Part shown: one piece after another, positions 26,862 through 35,614 of the stretch
Numbering within the stretch: the first letter of the stretch is position 1
Layout of the letters: each line of letters opens with the position of its first letter
From: VMDH01 sp038108875
Lineage (GTDB): Bacteria > Pseudomonadota > Gammaproteobacteria > Magnimaribacterales > D2472
DNA: 43,772 nucleotides
Direction: 5' to 3'
Assembly: GCA_038108875.1 (NCBI GenBank)
Contig: JAYNII010000010.1
Location: forward strand, 1 to 43,772
Program-made: the position numbers and the translations under genes
The notes under the pieces: generated by a model
The model's database searches: none
The model's input: only the letters and a program-made list of their open reading frames with translations
Told to the model about the DNA's origin: nothing

Positions 26862-27287
26862 TTACTTAAAAAGTGATTTTAAATTAACAAGCATATCTAA
26901 ATCTTTTTTCTCTTTCCAAAGAAAGGCTATATTGGACTCAAAAAAAATAATTTCAAGTATGGGCTTAGGAATTTGATCAATTAATTTTTTTTGTATTTCA
27001 AAACTTGAATCTCTTCTAAGTGTTATAGGATCATATAAATCCCATCCTATTTCTGAAGATATGAAATGCCCTTTCTTGAAGTTTGAAAGATTTTTAAAGG
27101 TGTATATCTCAAGTCCCTGGAAATAATTTTTAAAACTTTTTTTTAGAGAGATAGTCTCAATTTTAAACCCACTTTTAACTGCCTTGAGCCTAAATTCAGC
27201 AAGCTCCTTAGTTTGTTTCGAAGGCAATGCAATAGTTATGCTACCTATAAGAAAAATTATAATTGTGCAAACTATAAATATACTCAA
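26862..27287 (-). CDS. Membrane-anchored protein of unknown function upstream of topA
   Basis: A 141-aa protein with one N-terminal membrane segment (about 3-20) and then a soluble Lys-rich domain. After the membrane segment comes LPSKQTKELAEFRLKAVKSG, a pattern (Pro-Ser, charged helix, then Gly) I associate with small anchored proteins near topA in other gammaproteobacteria, though I cannot name the family. No catalytic motif is seen; several Phe/Lys-rich strands and a WDLYDP segment occur. The start is TTG at 27287, 5 bp after pyrD. Function unknown. Confidence 0.7.
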   Translation of the reverse strand: MSIFIVCTIIIFLIGSITIALPSKQTKELAEFRLKAVKSGFKIETISLKKSFKNYFQGLEIYTFKNLSNFKKGHFISSEIGWDLYDPITLRRDSSFEIQKKLIDQIPKPILEIIFFESNIAFLWKEKKDLDMLVNLKSLFK

Positions 27288-27292
27288 ATCAA

Positions 27293-28267
27293 TTACTCAA
27301 GGATCTTAGAAATAATTTTAGGTCCCTCATAAACGAATCCTGTATAAATCTGAACCAAGGAAGATCCCAGTTTTATCTTTTCATCAAAGTCATCTTTTGA
27401 AGACACACCCCCAACCCCAATAAGAACCCCGCAATCAAGTGCAGCTAGTTTTTTGATAACTGCATTAGATTTATCTTGCAGCAGCTTACCAGATAACCCA
27501 CCAGGCAAATCCTTTATGCTCTTATTAGAAATCATTTCTCTTGATATTGAAGTATTGGTTGCAACGAATCCATCAATTTTCGAAGCTCTGGCAATCTCAA
27601 CTAATTTAGCAAGCAACCCATGATCTTCGTCTGGAGAGATCTTAATAAATACCGGATTTGAAAATTTTAATTCTTCTCTGAGGGATGCAATTTTGGTAAT
27701 TAAATTTTTAAACTCTTGCTCTTGATGAAACTCTCTTAAGCCAGGGGTATTTGGGGAAGAGATATTAATAGTGATGTAATCGGCATATTCGGCTACCCTT
27801 CTGAAACAATATAAATAATCTTGTATTTTCTCACCTTGATTTGAGATTTTATTTGCTCCGATATTTACTCCAAGAATCCCCTCAAACTTTCTTCGCTTTA
27901 AGTTTCTTAACAAATGCTCAATTCCTTTATTATTGAATCCCAAAGAGTTAATTATTGATTTTTCGGAAGTAATTCTCCAAATTCTTGGTTTAGGATTACC
28001 AAATTGGGGTTTTGGTGTAACTGTTCCAACCTCAATAAAACCAAATCCTAATTTTCCTAAGGCATTAAAATAATCTCCGTTTTTATCTAATCCAGCAGCA
28101 AGCCCAAGTCGATTTGGAAATGTAAGAGAGCCTATTTTGAAAGAAAAATTTGAGGTTACTGGTTTAAAAATTAGCCCTAAAATTCCAAGTTTGTAAAAGA
28201 AGTTAAGTGTCTTAAGTGCTATTAAATGAGATAACTCAGGTGGCAGGAGCCTCAGAAGAGAAAGCAT
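27293..28267 (-). CDS. pyrD: Dihydroorotate dehydrogenase (quinone), class 2
   Basis: Membrane-associated FMN enzyme of pyrimidine synthesis that passes electrons to quinone. At 324 aa it is near E. coli PyrD (336). The N-terminal amphipathic helical extension typical of class 2 is present (LLRLLPPELSHLIALKTL). Conserved regions are NRLGLAAGLDKNG, the ISSPNTPGLREF loop with the catalytic serine, and VKISPDEDH read here as VFIKISPDEDHG. It is 6 bp downstream of galU. Confidence 0.97.
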   Translation of the reverse strand: MLSLLRLLPPELSHLIALKTLNFFYKLGILGLIFKPVTSNFSFKIGSLTFPNRLGLAAGLDKNGDYFNALGKLGFGFIEVGTVTPKPQFGNPKPRIWRITSEKSIINSLGFNNKGIEHLLRNLKRRKFEGILGVNIGANKISNQGEKIQDYLYCFRRVAEYADYITINISSPNTPGLREFHQEQEFKNLITKIASLREELKFSNPVFIKISPDEDHGLLAKLVEIARASKIDGFVATNTSISREMISNKSIKDLPGGLSGKLLQDKSNAVIKKLAALDCGVLIGVGGVSSKDDFDEKIKLGSSLVQIYTGFVYEGPKIISKILE

Positions 28268-28273
28268 ATTTCA

Positions 28274-29119
28274 TTATTCATAAATTAAGTTTTGCATCCT
28301 TGCTACATGCAAATTAGCTTTAATAAAACCTTCTTTGGATCCACAGTCAAATTTTATACCCTCATACTCTATACCAAAGTATTCTTGGTTTTGCATTGCA
28401 AAATTTAAAGCATCTGTGAGCTGTAGCTCTCCATGAATTCCCTCTTCAATATTTTCTAGGTAACTAAATATGTTTCCCTTAAGCAGGTACCTTCCGGTGA
28501 CAGCAACTTGAGAAGGAGGATTAGATTGAGGTTTTTCTATTATAGATTTTAATGGTTTAACATTTTTTGCAACATCTAAATTATTTTTAAAGCTAATAAC
28601 TCCATATTTCTTAGTTTCCTCAGCTGAGACTTTATTAAGAGCTAATATGCTGCAACCCGTTTCAAGATGGGCATTTGCAAGCTGCTCGCAAACGTTTGGA
28701 GAATTTAAAATTAAATCATCTGCAAGTAATACAAAAAAAAATTCATCTTCATCGATCAAATGTTTTGCTTGAAGAACTGCATGCCCCAAACCCCTTTGAA
28801 TAATTTGATCTACATAATGAAAAGTTATATCTTGAAATTCTTTAGGAAAAACTTTTTCAATCATGTTGTGCTTGCCAGCTTCCATAAGCAGAGCTTTAAG
28901 CGCGTCGTTTGAATTAAAATGAGCTTCAATCGCTTTTTTTGTTGGTGAAGTGATGAAGATAATCTCTGAAACGCCCGCTTGAATAGCCTCACGCACAGCA
29001 TACTCAACCAAAGGAGTATCGATTATGGGCATCATTTCCTTGGGAATAGATTTGGTTGCTGGTAAAAATCTTGTCCCAAAACCCGCAACTGGAAGAATGG
29101 CTTTTTTAATTTTATGCAT
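28274..29119 (-). CDS. galU: UTP-glucose-1-phosphate uridylyltransferase
   Basis: Makes UDP-glucose for envelope polysaccharides and glycolipids. The 281-aa nucleotidyltransferase has the N-terminal signature LPVAGFGTRFLPATKSIPKEM (here one residue longer than a 20-mer if read with its neighbours), then PLVEYAVREAI, LADDLIL, and the C-terminal FDCGSKEGFIKAN. Length fits bacterial GalU. Its ATG abuts the rhomboid stop with no spacer. Confidence 0.96.
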   Translation of the reverse strand: MHKIKKAILPVAGFGTRFLPATKSIPKEMMPIIDTPLVEYAVREAIQAGVSEIIFITSPTKKAIEAHFNSNDALKALLMEAGKHNMIEKVFPKEFQDITFHYVDQIIQRGLGHAVLQAKHLIDEDEFFFVLLADDLILNSPNVCEQLANAHLETGCSILALNKVSAEETKKYGVISFKNNLDVAKNVKPLKSIIEKPQSNPPSQVAVTGRYLLKGNIFSYLENIEEGIHGELQLTDALNFAMQNQEYFGIEYEGIKFDCGSKEGFIKANLHVARMQNLIYE

Positions 29120-29728
29120 CTAATTAAAAGCGGAATTTTTTATCTTGGATGGAATTATACCTATAACTGCTCCGGATAATAATCCACCAAGATGAGCACC
29201 ATTTGCAACCATACCAAAACCAAAATAGTAAAGTAAGTTTGTATAACCAACAAGAAGCCAAATAAATATAAAAGTATATAAAGATGGTGGAAAGCCAAAT
29301 TTATTTTCCTTTAAGATCATTTCCTTCGCAAAGCAATATCCAAATAAGCCATAGACAACGCCACTTAATCCACCGAATCTTACAGACTCATACAATAGAA
29401 ACTCTGAAAAATTAGCTATGATTCCCGAAAAAAATACAATCAAAATAAGTGCAAAACTTCCTTTAATTCTTTGTATCTCTCTACCTAGAACATAAACCCA
29501 AAGACAATTAAACAGCAAATGGGTTAATGAAAAATGTATTAATGCTGGAGTAAAAATTCTCCAGTACTCACTTCTAGTAAAATAGGTGTCCTCTATAGAA
29601 TAAAAGTATGTCTGATCTTGATGTGGTGAAAGAAAAAAAAGATATTGATAAACATCTAATCCAAGGAAAGTTAGTAAGAAAAATACACTTGCTATAAAAA
29701 TAATTGTAAATGGAATTAAGTTAGGCAA
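29120..29728 (-). CDS. Rhomboid family intramembrane serine protease
   Basis: A 202-aa polytopic protein with six hydrophobic segments. The catalytic dyad is Ser122 in GGLSGVVYG (GxSG motif) and His179 in NGAHLGG. The second-helix pattern with H65, H70 and N74 (HFSLTHLLFN) is intact, so it should be an active protease. A candidate GlpG/rhombosortase-type role is open: I see no GlyGly-CTERM substrate in the window. The start is TTG at 29728, with no better candidate, 6 bp after nadK. Confidence 0.92.
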   Translation of the reverse strand: MPNLIPFTIIFIASVFFLLTFLGLDVYQYLFFLSPHQDQTYFYSIEDTYFTRSEYWRIFTPALIHFSLTHLLFNCLWVYVLGREIQRIKGSFALILIVFFSGIIANFSEFLLYESVRFGGLSGVVYGLFGYCFAKEMILKENKFGFPPSLYTFIFIWLLVGYTNLLYYFGFGMVANGAHLGGLLSGAVIGIIPSKIKNSAFN

Positions 29729-29734
29729 AAAAAA

Positions 29735-30604
29735 TTATCTTTTATGGTTTACTTCTATACTCCAACCTAATTTTTCTCTACATGCAGAGAAGAAGTCATT
29801 ATTAAGTGGTCGAATAATTCTTAATGATTTGGTTAATCTTTTGATTTCAATCGTTTTTCCAAAAGGTAAAGGAAGGTCTTCTTGGCCATCTAAAGATACA
29901 AATCCTTGAGCTCTTGGACCAGATACTATCTCAACTCTAATAACAGAAGCATTTGAGCAGATGAGCGGTCTTGAAGATAAGCTCTGTGAAAACATTGGAA
30001 TTATATTAAATATTTTTAAATCGGGATGAATGATGGGACCCCCCGCAGACAACGCATACGCCGTTGATCCAGTACTGGTAGCAACAATAAGGCCATCAGA
30101 TCTTTGCTCATAAATGAATGTATTATCAATATTTAATTTATAACGCATAAGTTGAGCATAAGAACCAGAGTGAATAACCACCTCGTTAAGGGCAACTTCA
30201 TTAGAGTTACCAAAACTAGCCAGGATAAGATCTCTCTTCTCCTCCGAATATTTATTGTTAATTAAAACATCGGTAATATCAGTCTTTAGATTTTTTAGCG
30301 ATAAATCAGTTAAAAAACCAACTCGTCCTAAATTAACTCCAATAAATGGTTTCCCATTTTTATAATACTTTTTTGCAGCCCTCAAAAAAGTTCCATCTCC
30401 ACCTAAAACAATAATAAGATCTGTGCTTTTTCCAAAATTAGTTCCAGAAAGAAATTCAACACCTTTGATTGAGGAGGCTATAGAAAAGTCATCCACAAAA
30501 ACTTTGTGGGTTTTGGTTGCAATTAAGCCTACCAATTCTTCTATAACCTTGCTATTTTTAGAACTAAGGTTACTTTTGATAACTAGTCCAATACTTTTAA
30601 ACAT
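29735..30604 (-). CDS. nadK: NAD kinase
   Basis: Phosphorylates NAD to NADP. The 289-aa protein has the GGDG motif at residues 68-71 (IVLGGDGTFLRAA), IGVNLGRVGFLTDL, NEVVIHSG, and the second conserved motif ATSTGSTAYALSAGGP. It is the first gene of the minus-strand run that continues to topA. It diverges from the sirtuin gene with only 31 bp between starts; both use or make NAD(P)-linked metabolites. Confidence 0.97.
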   Translation of the reverse strand: MFKSIGLVIKSNLSSKNSKVIEELVGLIATKTHKVFVDDFSIASSIKGVEFLSGTNFGKSTDLIIVLGGDGTFLRAAKKYYKNGKPFIGVNLGRVGFLTDLSLKNLKTDITDVLINNKYSEEKRDLILASFGNSNEVALNEVVIHSGSYAQLMRYKLNIDNTFIYEQRSDGLIVATSTGSTAYALSAGGPIIHPDLKIFNIIPMFSQSLSSRPLICSNASVIRVEIVSGPRAQGFVSLDGQEDLPLPFGKTIEIKRLTKSLRIIRPLNNDFFSACREKLGWSIEVNHKR

Positions 30605-30635
30605 TTGCTAATTATATATTTAATTAAAATGAATT

Positions 30636-31388
30636 ATGAAAATTGCAACTTTTGTTAAGGAAATTAAAAAAGCAAATACTATTACTCTATTAACAGGCGC
30701 AGGTATTAGCACAGCATCCGGTATACCAGACTTCAGGGGTGAAAACGGTTTTTGGAAATCAAATACTCCTATTTATTTTGATGAATTCCTTGCATCAGCG
30801 GAAAAGAGGCTGGAATCTTGGAAAAATAATATTGCTTTAACAAAAAAATTAAAATCTATAACTTTCAATAAAGGTCATATATTGGTCAAACAAATTCTTG
30901 AGTTGAATCCCAAGAATATGCTTATTACTCAGAATATAGACGGTTTGCATGAAAAGTCAGGCGTTCCACAAAATAACATTATCGAAATTCACGGAACAGC
31001 ACTTAAAGCAAGTTGTTTAAGGTGCGAAAAGTTCTTTGGGCTTGATAAATTCCATAAAGCATTTATCGCCAAAAACCCTATTCCAAATTGTGACGTATGC
31101 AATGGGTTGATTAAGGTAGCCACAATTTCATTTGGTCAGCCTATGAATCCTTTAACTATGGAAAAAGCATTGGTTACAACTTTGGAATCAAATCTGATGA
31201 TAGTCTTGGGGTCTTCTTTGGTGGTTCAACCAGTAGCAGATCTTCCAAGGATCGCTCTAGAAAATGGGAGCAAATTAGTTATCTGCAATCTACAACCTAC
31301 TCCATACGACAGCTGCGCAACTCTAGTTATTAATGAGGACATTGAAAATATCGCTGAAGAAGTTTTGCTTAATCATGAATTAGGCTAA
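30636..31388 (+). CDS. Sir2-family NAD-dependent protein deacylase
   Basis: A 250-aa sirtuin that removes acyl groups from lysine using NAD. The NAD-binding motifs GAGISTASGIPDFRG (residues 21-35) and TQNIDGLHEKSG are intact, the catalytic base is His119 in EIHGT, and the zinc site is C127, C130, C152 and C155. The Tyr-x-x-Arg pair typical of CobB-like desuccinylases is not evident after the cofactor loop, so deacetylation is a reasonable guess. It overlaps the convergent alcohol dehydrogenase gene by 20 bp. Confidence 0.93.
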   Translation: MKIATFVKEIKKANTITLLTGAGISTASGIPDFRGENGFWKSNTPIYFDEFLASAEKRLESWKNNIALTKKLKSITFNKGHILVKQILELNPKNMLITQNIDGLHEKSGVPQNNIIEIHGTALKASCLRCEKFFGLDKFHKAFIAKNPIPNCDVCNGLIKVATISFGQPMNPLTMEKALVTTLESNLMIVLGSSLVVQPVADLPRIALENGSKLVICNLQPTPYDSCATLVINEDIENIAEEVLLNHELG

Positions 31389-32412
31389 GTCTTCCAAGAA
31401 CTTTACCCTCTTTAAGATCTGTTAGAGCAGCATTGACATCGCTTATAGGTCTTTGCTCAACTGGAATGGGATCGATCTTACCAGTATTGACCAATTCCAT
31501 AAGCTCTTTCATATCTTGAGGGCTTCCAACATATGAGCCTAAAATTTTTCTTTCCATAATTGGAATCATGGGCAAAGGAATTTTTAACTCACCTCCGAAT
31601 AAACCAACGATTATATATTTACCTCCTTTTGCTAAGGTGTTGATTCCAAAGCCAACAGACTGCTCAGATCCAACAAAATCAATCGCTGCGCAAAGCTCGC
31701 CACCCGTTAATTCTAATATTTTCAGAAACGCATTTTCATCAAGAGGATTGATGACTGCTGAAGCACCCTGTTCCAACGCGGCATTTAATTTTGCTTGATC
31801 TACATCAACTACAATTGGATTAATATTGTAAGCAGCTTTAGCAATCTGAATTGCCATCATACCTACTCCTCCTGCTCCAACAATAATCATAGACTTATTG
31901 TGATATGGAGCACCTTTTTTTAAGGCGCTGTAGGCTGTTAATCCAGAGCAGGCATAGCTTCCTGCTAAATGCGATGGGACATTATTTGGTTTAAACAGGT
32001 ATTTACTGTGAGGTACAACTACATGGTCTGCAAAACCGCCTGTTTTAAAAACTCCCAAAACCTGACCAGCATTACACAAATGCTCTTCTCCCGAATTGCA
32101 AATTGAGCAAGACCCGCAACCGATCCAGGGATATACAATTACTTTATCACCAAGATTTATACCAGCTGCATTTTCACCGAACCCAACCACTTCTCCAAAA
32201 ATTTCATGACCCAAGGTATAAGGTGATGGTAATGGAAGTGCTAATTTATTTCCATTTCCTAGATTGAAAGCACCTTCATGTATGTGCACGTCTGAGTGAC
32301 AAAGACCGCAAGCTATTGTTTTTATTAATACCTCTGTCCCAGATGGTTTTGGAGTTTCTAATTCATTCAATATAACAGGCAACCCCGGTGACGGTACTTG
32401 ATATGCTCTCAT
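31369..32412 (-). CDS. Zinc-dependent alcohol dehydrogenase (medium-chain family)
   Basis: A 347-aa MDR enzyme. Catalytic zinc residues include C38 (GLCHSD) and the GHE motif (LGHEIFGEVVG). The structural zinc lobe GCGSCSICNSGEEHLC has all four cysteines. The NAD(P) loop is VGAGGVGMMA. It likely oxidises alcohols or reduces aldehydes; the substrate is not predictable. A strong GGAAGG ribosome binding site precedes the ATG. It is divergent from the acyl-CoA dehydrogenase operon, so it could take part in fatty-alcohol or aldehyde catabolism, but this is inference from position only. Confidence 0.93.
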   Translation of the reverse strand: MRAYQVPSPGLPVILNELETPKPSGTEVLIKTIACGLCHSDVHIHEGAFNLGNGNKLALPLPSPYTLGHEIFGEVVGFGENAAGINLGDKVIVYPWIGCGSCSICNSGEEHLCNAGQVLGVFKTGGFADHVVVPHSKYLFKPNNVPSHLAGSYACSGLTAYSALKKGAPYHNKSMIIVGAGGVGMMAIQIAKAAYNINPIVVDVDQAKLNAALEQGASAVINPLDENAFLKILELTGGELCAAIDFVGSEQSVGFGINTLAKGGKYIIVGLFGGELKIPLPMIPIMERKILGSYVGSPQDMKELMELVNTGKIDPIPVEQRPISDVNAALTDLKEGKVLGRLSLIHD

Positions 32413-32451
32413 AAATTCCTTCCTTTAGATGAAATGTAAAAACCTAAGCCT

Positions 32452-32457
32452 TATAAT
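32452..32457 (+). promoter_or_regulatory. Candidate -10 box for the acyl-CoA dehydrogenase operon
   Basis: A perfect TATAAT lies 28 bp before the ATG at 32486, in the 73-bp divergent gap. No good -35 hexamer is seen 16-18 bp upstream. A Shine-Dalgarno AAGGAA follows at 32474-32479, close to the ATG. Confidence 0.45.
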
Positions 32458-32485
32458 ACCTAGCTAAAAATTAAAAGGAAATGAA

Positions 32486-33682
32486 ATGAATCAACTTGAA
32501 TCTTTTAGACAAGAAGTAAAAGACTGGTTAGAAAAAAACTGCCCTCCTTCGATGAGAACACCGATGCCTGAAGATGAGGTGGTGTGGGGAGGAAGAAATG
32601 CTGTCTATAAAAACCCTGAATCCAAACTTTGGTTAGAAAGAATGGGTGAGAAAGGATGGACTGGCCCAAACGTTCCAAAAGAATATGGTGGTGGTGGACT
32701 TGATAGAGATCAAGTAAAAATTTTAAACCAAGAGCTTTTTGGAATAGGTGCTAGACCTGCTTTAAATAGCTTCGGAATATGGATGCTCATTCCTGTGTTA
32801 CTTGAATATGGTAGCGAAGAACAGAAACTCAACTTTATTCCTAAAATCTTAAAGGGCGAAATTCGGTGGTGCCAGGGTTACTCTGAACCCGGTTCAGGCT
32901 CTGATTTAGCATCCCTAGCAACAAAAGCAGAAGACTGCGGAGATCACTACTTAGTAAATGGACAAAAAGTATGGACCTCTTATGCAGACGAAGCTGATTG
33001 GATTTTTGCATTAGTTAGAACCGGCCCCAAAGAACCCAAGCATGATGGGATTAGCTTCCTGTTGATAGATATGGCTGACAGCGGTGTCTCAACTAAACCA
33101 ATAACTCTTATCAGCGGTAAGTCCCCTTTTTGTGAAACCTTTTTTGATAACGTTAAGGTACCAAAAGAAAATATAGTTGGTGAAGAAAATAAAGGTTGGA
33201 CTATTGCGAAAGCATTACTTCAGCACGAAAGAAATTTCATATCCAGTTTTGGTTTAGGTGGCAGCGCTGACGTGCCAGGTAGTTCTGGAATGGGAGGCAT
33301 TGTAAAAATAGCTAAAAATTACATAGGCGAGAAAGACGGTAAAATTTCTGATGGTTATTTCAGAGGAAAGGTAGCTGCGCATAAAATGAAAGAACAAGCT
33401 TTTGGTTTGACTTTACAACGTTCTGGAGATGAGGGAGGCAAAGCATCTGCAACTTCATCGATATTTAAGTATTATGGTACGGAGCACAATAAAAATAGAT
33501 TTGAACTGATTGTTGCAGCAATGGGAATACAAGGACTAGGCTGGGAAGGACAAGGCTTTACAGAGAGCGAACTATCTAAAACCAGAGCATGGCTAAGAAC
33601 CAAAGCAAATTCAATTGAGGGGGGAACTTCTGAAATTCAACTTAATGTGATTGCTAAAAGAGTTCTTGGACTCCCTGTTTAA
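32486..33682 (+). CDS. Acyl-CoA dehydrogenase, catalytic-type subunit
   Basis: A 398-aa FAD-dependent acyl-CoA dehydrogenase. FAD/substrate motifs are GYSEPGSGSDLASL and VNGQKVWTSYAD. The C-terminal IEGGTSEIQLNVIAKRVLG holds the Glu in the position of the catalytic base of medium-chain enzymes. Immediately followed (9 bp) by a second, distinct acyl-CoA dehydrogenase; such adjacent pairs often form heterotetramers that act on unusual acyl-CoAs such as pimeloyl-CoA or sterol side chains. The substrate is unknown. A Shine-Dalgarno (AAGGAA) precedes the ATG. Confidence 0.93.
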   Translation: MNQLESFRQEVKDWLEKNCPPSMRTPMPEDEVVWGGRNAVYKNPESKLWLERMGEKGWTGPNVPKEYGGGGLDRDQVKILNQELFGIGARPALNSFGIWMLIPVLLEYGSEEQKLNFIPKILKGEIRWCQGYSEPGSGSDLASLATKAEDCGDHYLVNGQKVWTSYADEADWIFALVRTGPKEPKHDGISFLLIDMADSGVSTKPITLISGKSPFCETFFDNVKVPKENIVGEENKGWTIAKALLQHERNFISSFGLGGSADVPGSSGMGGIVKIAKNYIGEKDGKISDGYFRGKVAAHKMKEQAFGLTLQRSGDEGGKASATSSIFKYYGTEHNKNRFELIVAAMGIQGLGWEGQGFTESELSKTRAWLRTKANSIEGGTSEIQLNVIAKRVLGLPV

Positions 33683-33691
33683 GGAAAAAAA

Positions 33692-34831
33692 ATGAAATTA
33701 GTATTAACTGAAGAACAACAATTCCTAAAAGATACTGCGCAACAGTTTGCAAGAGAAAGAACTCCTGTTGAGCATTTCCGTAAATTAAGAGATTCAAATG
33801 ATCAAAAAAAATGGAGCCAGGAAATTTGGATGGATATGGTAGAGCTAGGCTGGTCAAGCATACTTGTTCCAGAAAAGTTTGGAGGCTCAGAGTTTGGAGT
33901 TTCCGGATTATGCGTTGTCTTGCAAGAATTGGGCAAAACTTTAACACCCTCTCCTTTGTTTGCTACGGGAGTGCTTGGGGTATCTGCTATCAATGCTCTT
34001 GGATCTGATCACCAAAAAAATGAACTCTTCCATGGGATTTTAGATGGAAGTATTACCACAGCTTTTGCTATTGATGAAAAACCTCATCATCATCCTTATG
34101 CAATTAGAACTTCTGCAAAGAAAACTGGTGATAAGTATATTATTAGTGGTAAAAAGATTTTTGTGATCGATGGTGCTAGCGCATCTCATATTATTGTAAT
34201 AGCAAGAACCAGTAACAGCGAGGAAGAGCTTGAAGGTTTGTCAGCATTCATCATCCCATCGAGCACAACAAACCTTAAGATTACCTCTCTCTCCTTAGCT
34301 GATTCAAGAAACTATGCCTCAATCGAGTTTGATGATGTAGAAATATCTAATGACATGTTGTTGGGCGATGTGGGCTCTGCATCCGGTGTATTAGAAAATA
34401 TCCTTGACCTTGGAAGAATAGCCATAGCAGCAGAAATGCTCGGAATGACTGAAGAAGCTTTTGAAATAACTAACAATTATCTTAAAGAAAGAAAGCAATT
34501 TGGTGTGTTGATTGGTTCTTTCCAAGCATTGCAGCATAGAGCTGCCAAGATGTTTTGTGAAATTGAACTTACAAAATCTGCAGTCCTTGCAGCCATGTTT
34601 GCTGCAGATTCAAATAATAATGAATTAGCAAGGTTAGCGAGCTTAGCAAAGTTTCAAGTTGGAGAAACTTTGCACCTAGTCAGCAATGAGTCTATTCAAA
34701 TGCATGGCGGCATAGGAGTAACTGATGAGTATGATATTGGTTTATACCTGAAAAGAGCTCGAGTCACTGAACAAATTTTTGGCTCAGCTGACTTTCATCA
34801 GAGCAGGTATGCAGACATAAGTGGATTTTAG
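33692..34831 (+). CDS. Acyl-CoA dehydrogenase paralogue, probable partner subunit
   Basis: A 379-aa acyl-CoA dehydrogenase-fold protein, more divergent than its upstream neighbour. The C-terminal MHGGIGVTDEYDIGLYLKRA motif is present, but where the catalytic Glu of the YEGT motif is expected the sequence reads EQIFGSADFHQ. This looks like the loss of the base and is typical of the small subunit of alpha2-beta2 dehydrogenases. The middle domain SLADSRNYASIEFDDVEI is normal. AAGG precedes the ATG. The stop at 34831 is directly followed by the mazG ATG. Confidence 0.9.
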   Translation: MKLVLTEEQQFLKDTAQQFARERTPVEHFRKLRDSNDQKKWSQEIWMDMVELGWSSILVPEKFGGSEFGVSGLCVVLQELGKTLTPSPLFATGVLGVSAINALGSDHQKNELFHGILDGSITTAFAIDEKPHHHPYAIRTSAKKTGDKYIISGKKIFVIDGASASHIIVIARTSNSEEELEGLSAFIIPSSTTNLKITSLSLADSRNYASIEFDDVEISNDMLLGDVGSASGVLENILDLGRIAIAAEMLGMTEEAFEITNNYLKERKQFGVLIGSFQALQHRAAKMFCEIELTKSAVLAAMFAADSNNNELARLASLAKFQVGETLHLVSNESIQMHGGIGVTDEYDIGLYLKRARVTEQIFGSADFHQSRYADISGF

Positions 34832-35614
34832 ATGTCAGAATTTGAGGCCTTGCTTGAAACCATGGCTACACTTCGAAACAAAGAAGTTGGATGTCCTTGG
34901 GATATAGAGCAAACTCATAAATCTCTAGCTCACCATGCTATAGAAGAAGCTTATGAACTCCAAGCTGCAATATTTTCAGAAAATTCAACCAATCTCAAGG
35001 AGGAACTGGGAGACCTGCTCTTGCAAGTAATTTTTCACTCGCAAATTGCAAAAGAAGAAAGTTCTTTCACAATAAGAGATGTTATTGAAAACATTCATGC
35101 AAAATTAATCCGCAGACATCCCTATGTTTTCGGGAAAGACGACTATCCCAAAACGGCTGAGGAACAAACAGCTTTGTGGAATAAAATTAAAAACTTGGAA
35201 AAGACAGAAGAGCAAGCTAGAGTTTCTATTGACATAAGAGATAACTTACCTCCTTTGCTAAAAAGCGTTGAAATCCAAAGAAATGCAACCAATAAATCTT
35301 TTGATTGGGATAGACCTGATCAAATCATTGATAAAATTCAAGAGGAGCTTGATGAAATAAGAGAAGCCTTTAAAGGGGGGACTCAAGAAAAAGTTGCAGA
35401 GGAGATTGGCGATACCTTTTTTGCATTAATAAATTTTTGTAACAAATTAAACATAAATCCAGAAAATGTAATCGCCCAAGCAAACCAAAAATTTTTAAGA
35501 AGATTTGGAGCTTTAGAGAGGATTATTGAGGCCAAAAATCTTGATATGTCTCTTCTAGATTTAACTGCATTGAATGAACTCTGGGAAGAAGCAAAAAATG
35601 ACTTGGCTGATTAA
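34832..35614 (+). CDS. mazG: Nucleoside triphosphate pyrophosphohydrolase
   Basis: All-alpha NTP pyrophosphohydrolase of 260 aa with two MazG repeats, as in E. coli MazG (263). The N-terminal repeat has the metal site IEEAYEL (E38, E39, E42) and EELGD (E58, D61). The C-terminal repeat begins near LPPLLKSVEIQRN and has DEIREAFK and EEIGDTFFALIN. It likely cleans non-canonical NTPs or modulates starvation responses. It has no Shine-Dalgarno of its own beyond the end of the preceding gene, so coupled translation is likely. Confidence 0.96.
   Translation: MSEFEALLETMATLRNKEVGCPWDIEQTHKSLAHHAIEEAYELQAAIFSENSTNLKEELGDLLLQVIFHSQIAKEESSFTIRDVIENIHAKLIRRHPYVFGKDDYPKTAEEQTALWNKIKNLEKTEEQARVSIDIRDNLPPLLKSVEIQRNATNKSFDWDRPDQIIDKIQEELDEIREAFKGGTQEKVAEEIGDTFFALINFCNKLNINPENVIAQANQKFLRRFGALERIIEAKNLDMSLLDLTALNELWEEAKNDLAD

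Noticed and set aside
30605..30635. Shared promoter for nadK and the sirtuin in the 31-bp gap
   Set aside because: TATATT at 30615-30620 is plausible but AT-rich chance matches are common and no -35 box is clear.
33654..33947. 97-codon minus-strand frame under the acyl-CoA dehydrogenases
   Set aside because: Antisense shadow of two clear genes with no recognisable motif.
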